NCBI GenBank assembly: GCA_002438845.1
Contig: DJRG01000072.1
Span: 1,455-42,554, forward strand
DNA length: 41,100 nucleotides
From: Bacteroidales bacterium UBA6366
Lineage (GTDB): Bacteria > Bacteroidota > Bacteroidia > Bacteroidales > UBA932
Reading direction: 5' to 3'
Position numbers and translations under genes: made by a program. Under the pieces are notes generated by a model. The model did no database searches and was not told the origin of the DNA. It was given only the letters and a program-made list of their open reading frames with translations. Of this stretch, positions 34,262 through 41,100 are shown in pieces (positions within the stretch are counted from its first letter, which is position 1; the number at the start of each line of letters is the position of its first letter).

Positions 34262-36073
34262 CTATTCATCGTCACCGGAGTTGCCGGAACGCTTCCTGTC
34301 CATCGGATCAAGAAGGATCTTGCGCATCCTCAGATGGTGCGGAGTCACCTCCACGAGCTCGTCTTCACGAATATATTCAAGCATCTCCTCAAGAGACATC
34401 TTCACCGGCGGCGGCAACACAACCTTCTCGTCGGAACCGGCAGCGCGCACGTTGGTAAGCTTCTTCGTCTTGCAGATGTTGATGTTGAGGTCTCTCTCCC
34501 TCGTGTGCTCGCCCACAACCTCCCCGCAGTAGATCTCGTCACCCGGGTCAATGAAGAACTTGCCTCTGTCCAGAAGCTTGTTCATTGAATACGCTATCGC
34601 GGTGCCCGTCTCAAGGGACACGAGCGAACCGTTCGTACGATTCTCAATCTCACCCTTGTACGGCTGGTACTCCTTGAACCTGTGAGCCATGATGGCCTCG
34701 CCCTGGGATGCGGTCAAAAGGTTGCTTCTGAGCCCCATAAGGCCACGGGTAGGAATATCGAAGTTGAGCAATGTCCTGTCGCCCCTCGGCTCCATGTGCA
34801 GAAGCGCACCCTTCCTGCGTGTGGCAAGTTCGATGGCCGCGCCGACAAACTGCTCCGGAACCTCAATGGAAAGATCCTCAATAGGTTCGCAGCGCTGTCC
34901 GTTGATGGTCTTGTCCAAGACTTTAGGCTGTCCTACCTGAAGTTCGAATCCCTCACGGCGCATCTCCTCGATAAGCACGGAGAGATGAAGTACGCCACGT
35001 CCGAAGACCACGAAGGAATCCGCGTTCAGTCCCGGCTTCACCTTGAGGGCAAGGTTCTTCTCCAACTCCTTGTCCAGGCGGTCCTTGATATGCCTGGAAG
35101 TCACGAACTTGCCGTCCTTTCCGAAGAACGGGGAGTTGTTGATGGTGAAGAGCATGCTCATCGTAGGCTCATCGATGGAGATCGGAGGAAGAGCCTCCGG
35201 ATTCTCGCTGTCGGCGATCGTGTCGCCGATCTCGAAGCCGTCTATGCCGACAACCGCGCAGATGTCACCACACTGCACAGTGTCCACATTAGCCTTTCCG
35301 AGTCCATCGAAGACCATGAGCTGCTTGATCTTATGCTTCTCGACAACGTCATACCTCTTGCAAAGGCTAACCTGCTGGCCTGTCCTGAGTTCGCCTCTGG
35401 TAAGCTTGCCGACGGCGATACGACCCACATACGGGGAATACTCAAGGGATGTAACCTGCAGCTGCGGAGTACCCTCAACCACTTTAGGGGCAGGGATTTC
35501 CGAAAGGATAGCATCCAAGAGCGGAGTGATGTCCGAGGTCGGATTCTTCCAATCGTCCGACATCCAGCCCTGCTTGGCGCTTCCGAAGATTGTCTTGAAA
35601 TCAAGCTGGTCATCAGTGGCGTTCAAAGAGCACATTAGGTCGAAAACCTCCTCCTGAACCTCATCCGGACGACAGTTCGGTTTGTCCACCTTGTTGACAA
35701 CCACGATAGGTTTCTTACCCAGTTCAAGGGCTTTCTGAAGCACGAAACGGGTCTGAGGCATACAGCCCTCGAAAGCGTCCACCAGAAGAAGGACACCGTC
35801 CGCCATGTTCAGAACCCTTTCGACCTCACCTCCGAAATCGCTATGCCCCGGAGTGTCTATAATGTTGATCTTAACACCTTTATAAGTAACAGACACGTTT
35901 TTCGCCAAAATGGTGATGCCTCTTTCCCTCTCGATGTCATTGTTGTCGAGAATCAGTTGGCCGAGATTCTCAGGCTGACGCACCAGATTGGCCTGATAGA
36001 TCATCCTGTCCACGAGGGTTGTCTTGCCGTGGTCGACGTGCGCGATGAGCGCGATGTTCCTAATTTCTTGCAT
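34262..36073 (-). CDS. typA: Ribosome-binding GTPase TypA/BipA
   Basis: A 603-residue translational GTPase that aids 50S assembly and stress adaptation. G motifs: AHVDHGKTTL (G1), RERGITI (G2), DTPGHSDF (G3), NKVDKPN (G4) and SAKQGW (G5). Domain II, the EF-G-like domains III and V, and the BipA-specific C-terminal domain follow (PTRGLMGLRSNLLTASQGEAIMAHRF and EEMLEYIREDELVEVTPHHLRMRK). Length is typical. It has its own promoter although it lies 69 nt behind the esterase on the same strand. Confidence 0.97.
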   Translation of the reverse strand: MQEIRNIALIAHVDHGKTTLVDRMIYQANLVRQPENLGQLILDNNDIERERGITILAKNVSVTYKGVKINIIDTPGHSDFGGEVERVLNMADGVLLLVDAFEGCMPQTRFVLQKALELGKKPIVVVNKVDKPNCRPDEVQEEVFDLMCSLNATDDQLDFKTIFGSAKQGWMSDDWKNPTSDITPLLDAILSEIPAPKVVEGTPQLQVTSLEYSPYVGRIAVGKLTRGELRTGQQVSLCKRYDVVEKHKIKQLMVFDGLGKANVDTVQCGDICAVVGIDGFEIGDTIADSENPEALPPISIDEPTMSMLFTINNSPFFGKDGKFVTSRHIKDRLDKELEKNLALKVKPGLNADSFVVFGRGVLHLSVLIEEMRREGFELQVGQPKVLDKTINGQRCEPIEDLSIEVPEQFVGAAIELATRRKGALLHMEPRGDRTLLNFDIPTRGLMGLRSNLLTASQGEAIMAHRFKEYQPYKGEIENRTNGSLVSLETGTAIAYSMNKLLDRGKFFIDPGDEIYCGEVVGEHTRERDLNINICKTKKLTNVRAAGSDEKVVLPPPVKMSLEEMLEYIREDELVEVTPHHLRMRKILLDPMDRKRSGNSGDDE

Positions 36074-36092
36074 ATACCGTAAAAAAATCTTG

Positions 36093-36100
36093 CAAAATTA
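36093..36100 (-). promoter_or_regulatory. -7 element of typA
   Basis: TAATTTTG on the minus strand, 19 nt upstream of the start codon. The expected leader is about 12 nt. The -33 region is T-rich (GGTTTTCC) without a clear TTTG. Confidence 0.6.
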
Positions 36101-36142
36101 CGGATTTCCAATGGAAAACCGAAAAATTGCAGGATTTTTTTA

Positions 36143-37600
36143 TCACCAATTATCAGTCCTGAACGGAACGACAGGCAAGCCACGTCTCCCGGTAAGGTTT
36201 CCGATCTGGAAGTCCCGGAAGCAGTAACGTACCGCCACCGGAGCATGAACCTTGTCGCTCTTCACCACCAGATTCTTCCATCCGGCCCCCTTGCGGACCT
36301 CTGCAGGGTAGAACACCCGATCCTCTCCGGCAACCTCGAATCCGACAATCTCCCTCCAAGGGCTGAACCCGTTCTCATCATTGTAGAACGAAATCTCTAT
36401 TTCATTCCCACGGATTTCATAATCCTTGAAACGAGGCCCCTCAAATGGAATGTAGCCCATTCCATACGTCTGGTTCAGAGCCAGATAAGACAGACGCTGC
36501 CCCACCTCCTTCTTCTTGCAAGGATGGATCTGGTCATATTCATAAGGATAGACAAGGTCGTTGGTCGTGATGATTCCACTGTTCGGGATCAGTTCCACAG
36601 CCTTGCGCTGCGCCTCACGTATTCTCGCACCAGAAGTTCCGTCACCTCCATAGACGTACGGTGCCAGTTCGACCTCATAGAACGGAATCTCGCCCTGTCC
36701 CCAGAGATCCCTCCAGACTTTCACCATGGTGGCCAGCCTCTGGGCATAATACTGCGGGAATCCGGCGTTTGTCTCCCCCTGATACCAGAGGAATCCCTTC
36801 AGGGTGTAATTGCGGATCGGGTACAGCATTCCGTTGTACATGATGATAGGGCTATGGTAGTGATACCAGCCGCCCGGCTCCCTCTTGGAAGCGTACTGCC
36901 CTGACGGCAAAGTGTTCTCTGGGTAGGAATATACCACGTCCTTAGGCAGCCAGCTTTCCACAGCCGAGCCGCCCCAATTGCAGGAAACCAATCCAACAGG
37001 GACATCCAAGACAGCGTTAAGCATCTTCGCGAAATGCCAACCCACGGCGGTGAACCAGCCGGCGGTCTCCGGCGAGCTGACCTGCCATGTTCCTTCCACT
37101 GTCTCCTGCGGGGCCTCGGCACCTGTCTTAGGAATCTTCACAAGACGGATCTTGTCCCGGTACTGGCCAGACAAGGCGACCTCTTCAAGAGCCCCTTCCA
37201 CAGGGCATGAGCCAAAGCCGTCCAACGGCATCTCCATGTTGGACTGCCCTCCGCAAAGCCAAACCTCTCCGACCAGAATGTCCGAGAGAGTCACGGAGCC
37301 ATCTTTGTCCGAAATTGTTATCGAATATGGAGTATAACCCGCCGCCGGCGTCTTGACGGAAAGTTTCCAATTGCCTTCCCTGTCGCTTTTCACTGAATAT
37401 TCCTCCTCGCTCCAAGTGGTTTTGACGGACACCTTGGAGGAAGGAGCGGCCTTACCCCAAAGGTTGGCGTCGGATTTCTGCTGGAGGACCAGATGGTCGC
37501 TGAGGATCTGAGGAAGCTGGACTTTGGCCTCTGATGTGGCGGTCCCGGCCGTTCCGGCCACCAAGACAGCCATGATTGTTCTTAGGAATCTGTGGTTCAT
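36143..37600 (-). CDS. Exported sialate O-acetylesterase (SGNH family)
   Basis: A 485-residue periplasmic or secreted esterase that removes O-acetyl groups, typically from sialic acids or plant glycans. After a signal peptide (MNHRFLRTIMAVLVAGTAGTATSEA) comes a beta-sandwich segment (about 25-105). The catalytic domain then has S120 in LCGGQSNMEMP, the GWHFAKML and SCNWGGSAVESWL oxyanion block, WYQGETNAG, and the D356-x-x-H359 pair in YDQIHPCKK. The C-terminal part is a second beta sandwich. The open frame reaches 37651, but the start at 37600 gives the signal peptide. No sialidase or glycan-utilisation genes are near. Confidence 0.93.
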   Translation of the reverse strand: MNHRFLRTIMAVLVAGTAGTATSEAKVQLPQILSDHLVLQQKSDANLWGKAAPSSKVSVKTTWSEEEYSVKSDREGNWKLSVKTPAAGYTPYSITISDKDGSVTLSDILVGEVWLCGGQSNMEMPLDGFGSCPVEGALEEVALSGQYRDKIRLVKIPKTGAEAPQETVEGTWQVSSPETAGWFTAVGWHFAKMLNAVLDVPVGLVSCNWGGSAVESWLPKDVVYSYPENTLPSGQYASKREPGGWYHYHSPIIMYNGMLYPIRNYTLKGFLWYQGETNAGFPQYYAQRLATMVKVWRDLWGQGEIPFYEVELAPYVYGGDGTSGARIREAQRKAVELIPNSGIITTNDLVYPYEYDQIHPCKKKEVGQRLSYLALNQTYGMGYIPFEGPRFKDYEIRGNEIEISFYNDENGFSPWREIVGFEVAGEDRVFYPAEVRKGAGWKNLVVKSDKVHAPVAVRYCFRDFQIGNLTGRRGLPVVPFRTDNW

Positions 37601-37676
37601 ATTCTGATTATTATGTTTTGCCAGTTTTGTGATCTTACCCCGAAACCTCATGACCGATAGCTTCCGGGCGCATTCA

Positions 37677-37684
37677 CAAATATA
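37677..37684 (-). promoter_or_regulatory. -7 element of the sialate esterase gene
   Basis: TATATTTG on the minus strand, 76 nt before the start codon; divergent from the argH promoter 63 nt away. No convincing -33 element. Confidence 0.5.
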
Positions 37685-37747
37685 TTAATAATGTCAGAAC
37701 TTCCGAAGTTTTCCACCTCGGATTGAGAAATCTGCATCAATATTGGT

Positions 37748-37755
37748 TATATTTG
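37748..37755 (+). promoter_or_regulatory. -7 element of argH
   Basis: TATATTTG, 23 nt before the ATG at 37779, with a TTG at 37723-37725 (22-nt spacer, slightly long). Confidence 0.6.
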
Positions 37756-37778
37756 TACTACATTAATGTATATAAAAC

Positions 37779-39116
37779 ATGGCGAACAAACTTTGGGACA
37801 AAGGATTTAAGGAGGACGAGAGGATCGACGCTTTCACGGTGGGCAACGACCGTGAGCTTGACCATGAACTCGCCCCGTACGACATAATGGGCACTATGGC
37901 CCACATCACGATGCTGGAGAGCGTAGGGCTTCTTTCAAAGGAAGATCTGGAGAAGTTGCTCCCGGCTCTGAAAGAGTTATATTCATCCGCCTGCAAGGGA
38001 GAGCTTTACGTGGAGGACGATGTGGAGGACATCCACTCGCAGATCGAGCTGATGCTGACGCGGAAGCTTGGGGACATCGGCAAGAAAGTGCACACCGGGC
38101 GCTCCCGCAACGATCAGGTGCTGGTGGATCTGAAGCTCTACGCCCGCGCCGAGATTGAGAAGACGGTGCATAAGGTTGAATCGTTGTTCTGGACGCTTCA
38201 AGAGGCCAGCGAGAAGTACAAGGACGTGCTGATTCCGGGCTACACCCACCTTCAGGTTGCAATGCCGTCTTCCTTTGGGCTTTGGTTCGGGGCCTATGCA
38301 GAGAGCCTTTGCGATGACCTCAGCATGATGAGGGCCGCATGGGAGGTCGTAAACCTCAATCCGCTCGGTTCCGCAGCAGGCTACGGCTCGTCCGCACCGC
38401 TGAACAGGACTCTCACAACAGAATTGCTTGGTTTCGAGGACTTGGACTACAATTCGGTCTATGCGCAGATGACGCGCGGAAAGATGGAACGGGCGGTTGC
38501 GTTCGCATATTCATCAGTCGCCGAGACCGTCGGCCGTCTCGCGATGGACGGATGTCTTTTCTCCAGTCAGAATTTCGGCTTCATCCACCTGCCGGACGCG
38601 TTGACCACCGGCTCCAGCATCATGCCGCACAAAAAGAATCCAGACGTGTTCGAGCTCGTGAGGGCGCACTGCAACAAGCTTCAGGGTGTGCCGAACACAA
38701 TCCGTCTCATCACCGGCAATCTGCCGAGCGGATATTTCCGGGACATGCAGATCCTCAAGGAAGTGTTCTTCCCGATCTTCAAGGAGATGAACGACTGTCT
38801 TGACATTGTTGAATATGCCATCCGAGGGATGGATGTCGTCACTGATGTGATGAGTGACCCTAAGTACAAGCTGGCCTTCAGTGTGGAGGAGGTCAACCAT
38901 CTGGTTGAGACCGGTGTGCCGTTCAGGGACGCCTACAGACAGGTGGCTGACTCCATCAGGAAAGGTACTTTTGAATATCACGGCTCGCTGCACCACACTC
39001 ACGAAGGGTCTCTTGGCAATCTCTGCAACGACCGCATCGCCGCCAAGATGGCCCGCATCATCTCCGGCTTCGGCTTCGACAAGGTCCACGCAGCGATCAC
39101 CTCACTCACATCTTAA
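37779..39116 (+). CDS. argH: Argininosuccinate lyase
   Basis: A 445-residue cytosolic enzyme of the fumarase superfamily that splits argininosuccinate into arginine and fumarate. Signatures are VHTGRSRNDQVLVDLKLY, GYTHLQVAMPSSFGLWF with the catalytic-base region, and the mobile signature loop GSSIMPHKKNP (G278-P288, catalytic Ser in the GSS). HTHEGSLGNLCNDRI near the end is typical for Bacteroidota. The other arg genes are not in the window, but an ArgE-like deacylase converges from downstream, so the two probably serve one pathway. Confidence 0.97.
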   Translation: MANKLWDKGFKEDERIDAFTVGNDRELDHELAPYDIMGTMAHITMLESVGLLSKEDLEKLLPALKELYSSACKGELYVEDDVEDIHSQIELMLTRKLGDIGKKVHTGRSRNDQVLVDLKLYARAEIEKTVHKVESLFWTLQEASEKYKDVLIPGYTHLQVAMPSSFGLWFGAYAESLCDDLSMMRAAWEVVNLNPLGSAAGYGSSAPLNRTLTTELLGFEDLDYNSVYAQMTRGKMERAVAFAYSSVAETVGRLAMDGCLFSSQNFGFIHLPDALTTGSSIMPHKKNPDVFELVRAHCNKLQGVPNTIRLITGNLPSGYFRDMQILKEVFFPIFKEMNDCLDIVEYAIRGMDVVTDVMSDPKYKLAFSVEEVNHLVETGVPFRDAYRQVADSIRKGTFEYHGSLHHTHEGSLGNLCNDRIAAKMARIISGFGFDKVHAAITSLTS

Positions 39117-39125
39117 AAACTTCGA

Positions 39126-39161
39126 TCACTGAGCCTGTCGAAGTGACTGAGCCTGCTGAAG
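39126..39161. repeat. Two tandem 18-bp copies related to the CTTCGACAAGCTC repeat
   Basis: TCACTGAGCCTGTCGAAG (39126-39143) and TGACTGAGCCTGCTGAAG (39144-39161) lie directly behind the argH stop. GAGCCTGTCGAAG differs by one base from the complement of the repeat core at 16118 and 16768. Confidence 0.65.
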
Positions 39162-39169
39162 CATGATTG

Positions 39170-39237
39170 AAATCCAGAGAGCCACTAACCTGAATTTTGC
39201 ACGTTACCAAAATTCAGAACAGTGGCTTTCTGGATTT
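39170..39237. repeat. 68-nt long hairpin between argH and the M20 gene
   Basis: Arms of 30 nt (39170-39199 and 39208-39237) pair as AAATCCAGA/TCTGGATTT, GCCACT/AGTGGC and CTGAATTTTG/CAAAATTCAG, with a symmetric AAC/AAC internal loop and an 8-nt terminal loop. It may be a bidirectional terminator for the two converging genes or a mobile palindromic element. The remaining 39238-39385 shows no gene. Confidence 0.7.
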
Positions 39238-39385
39238 TCTGAAGGTTATTCATTAACGTCACCAATGGCGTAATTAGCAAACAACTCGTTTTCAACTTAT
39301 TACGAAACGCTGCCAGTCATTATGGAAGGGCAGCGATCTGTTATTACCTGAGCCCCAACTAATAACCCAACACGTATTCAAGGCC

Positions 39386-40447
39386 TTACAGTCGCAAGCT
39401 ATCAAGGAGGGCGACATAGGTTTCGATGCCGTTTGCGATTTCATCTAGGCGAATATATTCATCAGCGGAATGAGAGCGGGCTGAGTCGCCGGGGCCGATC
39501 TTGAGGGTCGGAAAATCGCAGAGGGCCTGATTGCTGGTGGTCGGAGAACCGAAAGGTTCCAGTCCGAGAGACAGGCCACGGACGACAACCGGATGATCCA
39601 GCGGAAGATGCGAGCTTCCGATTCTGGTAGAGCGCTCCTTGACCTCGCACGAGACTGATGATTTGATCATCTCAAGAAGTTCCGGATTGGTGTACATCCC
39701 GTTCGGACGCACGTCCACAACAAACGTACACTTGTCCGGAACAACGTTGTGCTGGGTCCCCGCGTTGATCTGCGTCACAGACATCTTGACGGCTCCGAGG
39801 AAATCCGACACACGGTCAAAACTATGATTCCTGAACCACTGAATATCCTCGATAGCCTTGTAGATCGCGTTGACACCTTCATTTCTGGCGGCATGGCCAC
39901 TTTTCCCGTAGGCCACGCAGTCCAGCACCATAAGTCCCCTCTCGGCGACAGCCATACGCATCCCGGTCGGCTCGCCCATCACCCCGAAATCGACACGGCC
40001 CAACTCCGGCAGGATCAAGTCCAATCCACCCTTTCCACTCACCTCCTCCTCAGCCGTGGCCGAGAAAATCAGCCTATACGGTTGCTCTCTTTGGATGAGT
40101 CTTGAATATGTCTCCAAAAGCGCCACCAAAGAACCGCCGTCATCGTTACTTCCAAGACCGTACAGACATCCGTCCTCAATCTCGGGCGTGAACGGATCAC
40201 GGGTGTAGCCCGATGCTGGTCTCACAGTGTCAATGTGGGCGTTCAGCAGCACGGTCGGCCTCCCGTCCGCAGGAGCGGACTCAACCCATAGATTGTTACC
40301 CAATCTCTTGACATCTAAACCGTTGAGCTTCATCCATCCTTCCAGATAATCAACTGCCTTGCCCTCCTCCCTGCTTACGGAAGGAATCCGGATCATATTC
40401 ATTAAAAGTTCAATCGTGTCCATCAACCATAAATCTTTATCGTTCAA
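39386..40447 (-). CDS. M20-family deacylase, probably ArgE-type N-acyl-ornithine deacetylase
   Basis: A 353-residue cytosolic di-zinc hydrolase. Metal ligands are visible: H71-x-D73 (LNAHIDT), an Asp in GLGSNDDGG (about 102), the catalytic Glu pair in TAEEEVSGKGG (133-135), MGEPTG (E159) and the last His in SARSHSADEY (about 326). A lid domain is inserted after about 170. The pattern fits acetylornithine deacetylase/succinyl-diaminopimelate desuccinylase. In Bacteroidota such an enzyme works on N-succinyl- or N-acetyl-ornithine in arginine synthesis, which agrees with the neighbour argH; specificity cannot be read from the sequence. An alternative start lies eight codons later. Confidence 0.88.
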   Translation of the reverse strand: MNDKDLWLMDTIELLMNMIRIPSVSREEGKAVDYLEGWMKLNGLDVKRLGNNLWVESAPADGRPTVLLNAHIDTVRPASGYTRDPFTPEIEDGCLYGLGSNDDGGSLVALLETYSRLIQREQPYRLIFSATAEEEVSGKGGLDLILPELGRVDFGVMGEPTGMRMAVAERGLMVLDCVAYGKSGHAARNEGVNAIYKAIEDIQWFRNHSFDRVSDFLGAVKMSVTQINAGTQHNVVPDKCTFVVDVRPNGMYTNPELLEMIKSSVSCEVKERSTRIGSSHLPLDHPVVVRGLSLGLEPFGSPTTSNQALCDFPTLKIGPGDSARSHSADEYIRLDEIANGIETYVALLDSLRL

Positions 40448-40479
40448 TTTTTAGCAGTTTACCTCCCGTCAGATCTGAC

Positions 40480-40487
40480 CAAAGGTA
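40480..40487 (-). promoter_or_regulatory. Proximal -7 element of the M20 gene
   Basis: TACCTTTG on the minus strand with a TTG 21 nt upstream (40509-40511 region). The expected leader is about 26 nt. Confidence 0.55.
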
Positions 40488-40710
40488 ATCGCTTTAGTCA
40501 ATGTATGTCAACAGCTTACGCATCACTCATTGAGCATCAACCAGTGGCACGTAACATATTGGCAATCACCTAAATAAACTTCTGTCTTCAGTATAATCTC
40601 ACCGAAGAGAATCGCTTTATTCTCAGTGTGACAAACAGTTACACGTCGCGGCTTAATATTACCGCCCTCTCACTTGCCAATGCAAATGTACACAAAAGCC
40701 AAGTTTTTTA

Positions 40711-40770
40711 GAAGCTGTTTTGATTTGTTTGAAGTTTTTCCACCTCAAAAGAACAAATCAAAACATCTTC
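40711..40770. repeat. 19-bp stem hairpin inside the inverted-repeat pair
   Basis: GAAGCTGTTTTGATTTGTT (40711-40729) pairs with AACAAATCAAAACATCTTC (40752-40770) with one mismatch, around a 22-nt loop. No T-tract of terminator type follows. Confidence 0.75.
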
Positions 40771-40837
40771 TTAGTAAACGTTGACGATAAATTTAGGATG
40801 GTTCGATTTTTTAACACTTACTTAGCACAGTTTTGTG

Positions 40838-40845
40838 TACATTTG
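40838..40845 (+). promoter_or_regulatory. -7 element of the helicase gene, possibly leaderless mRNA
   Basis: TACATTTG ends six bases before the ATG at 40851, so transcription would start at or next to the start codon. The -33 element is not obvious. Confidence 0.6.
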
Positions 40846-40850
40846 CACCT

Positions 40851-41100
40851 ATGGATTTAGGGACACTTAACATACAGCAGAGGGAGGCTGTAACATCAAC
40901 AGAAGGAAGAGTGCGGGTCGTGGCCGGAGCGGGTTCCGGAAAGACCAAGGCGCTCACCTACCGGTACGCCTACATCGTCAACGAACTGGGTGTGGACCCG
41001 GCAAACATCCTGTGCCTCACTTTCACGAACAAGGCGGCACAGGAAATGAAAAGCAGGATCACCCAACTGGTACCGCCAGGCTATACCAACGACTTTGTCT
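40851..41100 (+). CDS. UvrD/Rep/PcrA-type superfamily 1 helicase, N-terminal fragment
   Basis: The first 83 codons of an SF1A DNA helicase cut by the window end. My translation reads MDLGTLNIQQREAVTSTEGR (Q motif), VRVVAGAGSGKTKALTYRYAYIV (Walker A, motif I) and ILCLTFTNKAAQEMKSRI (motif Ia). These are typical of UvrD/PcrA, which unwinds DNA in repair and replication restart. UvrD, PcrA and Rep cannot be separated from this part. The start is fixed by the Q motif position and the promoter. Confidence 0.93.
   Translation, partial: MDLGTLNIQQREAVTSTEGRVRVVAGAGSGKTKALTYRYAYIVNELGVDPANILCLTFTNKAAQEMKSRITQLVPPGYTNDFV

Larger units (their letters stand above)
40681..40847. repeat. 17-bp perfect inverted repeat carrying outward-facing -7 elements
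   Basis: TTTTGTGTACATTTGCA occurs on the minus strand at 40681-40697 and on the plus strand at 40831-40847, identical over 17 bases and 133 nt apart. Each copy contains TACATTTG (minus 40690-40683, plus 40838-40845), facing the M20 gene and the helicase gene respectively. Confidence 0.8.
40448..40850. other. 403-nt repeat-rich intergenic region
   Basis: No gene is seen. It holds the promoter of the M20 gene, a direct repeat AATCGCTTTA (about 40488 and 40612), a pair of inverted 17-mers with outward promoter elements, a 19-bp hairpin, and the promoter of the helicase gene. Confidence 0.6.

Noticed and set aside
34682..35657. Long plus-strand open frames opposite typA (up to 318 codons)
   Set aside because: Shadow frames of a clearly conserved GTPase on the other strand.

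Overview
The window looks like a chromosomal segment of a Bacteroidota bacterium, most likely order Bacteroidales. The evidence is: repeated TAnnTTTG -7 promoter elements (some with a TTG-type -33 element about 19-21 nt upstream); few Shine-Dalgarno sequences; a CarboxypepD-reg/TonB-dependent receptor; DUF5686-, DUF4783-, DUF4876- and DUF6850-like proteins; and an ArgE'-type M20 deacylase beside argH. I estimate G+C by eye at slightly over 50%. The species is not determinable from this sequence alone.

Layout. (1) 1-2657, minus strand: a tightly packed run of a YczE/YitT-like membrane protein, a Xer-type tyrosine recombinase, hibernation factor HPF, and a GH3 glycosidase lipoprotein cut by the window edge. 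(2) 2789-10566, plus strand: a compact four-gene operon with a gingipain-like (clan CD) protease carrying C-terminal helical repeats, a TonB-dependent receptor, a lipoprotein, and an outer-membrane barrel. This is the least understood functional module here. (3) 10715-11710: a Tat-signal metallo-beta-lactamase-fold hydrolase. (4) 11711-14600: a scarred region of truncated genes (YccF, sugar O-acetyltransferase, SNF2 helicase, DUF4143 ATPase) and short inverted repeats. (5) 14677-28526: mostly housekeeping genes: fba, a TSCPD protein, ung-coaD-thioredoxin protein, lon, HU with a tiny basic COX24-type protein, RNase G, lnt, a DUF5686 protein and a DUF4783 protein. (6) 28636-33258: rlmH overlapping a very large NtrY-like sensor kinase, then a LysE-type exporter. 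(7) 33349-36073: yceD-rpmF-tRNA-Arg(CCT) and typA/bipA. (8) 36143-40447: a sialate O-acetylesterase, argH and an M20 deacylase of the arginine pathway. (9) 40448-41100: a repeat-rich intergenic region and the start of a UvrD-type helicase.

How parts connect. The four-gene operon suggests surface capture, cleavage and TonB-driven import of a peptide-like or peptide-bound ligand, but the substrate is unknown. argH and the M20 enzyme converge and plausibly act in one pathway. rlmH-kinase, yceD-rpmF-tRNA and HU-COX24 are translation- or nucleoid-linked units. A dispersed palindromic repeat (core CTTCGACAAGCTC) sits directly after two genes and has been absorbed into the coding sequence of a thioredoxin-fold protein. 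The hexamer GAATAT appears several-fold more often than composition predicts.
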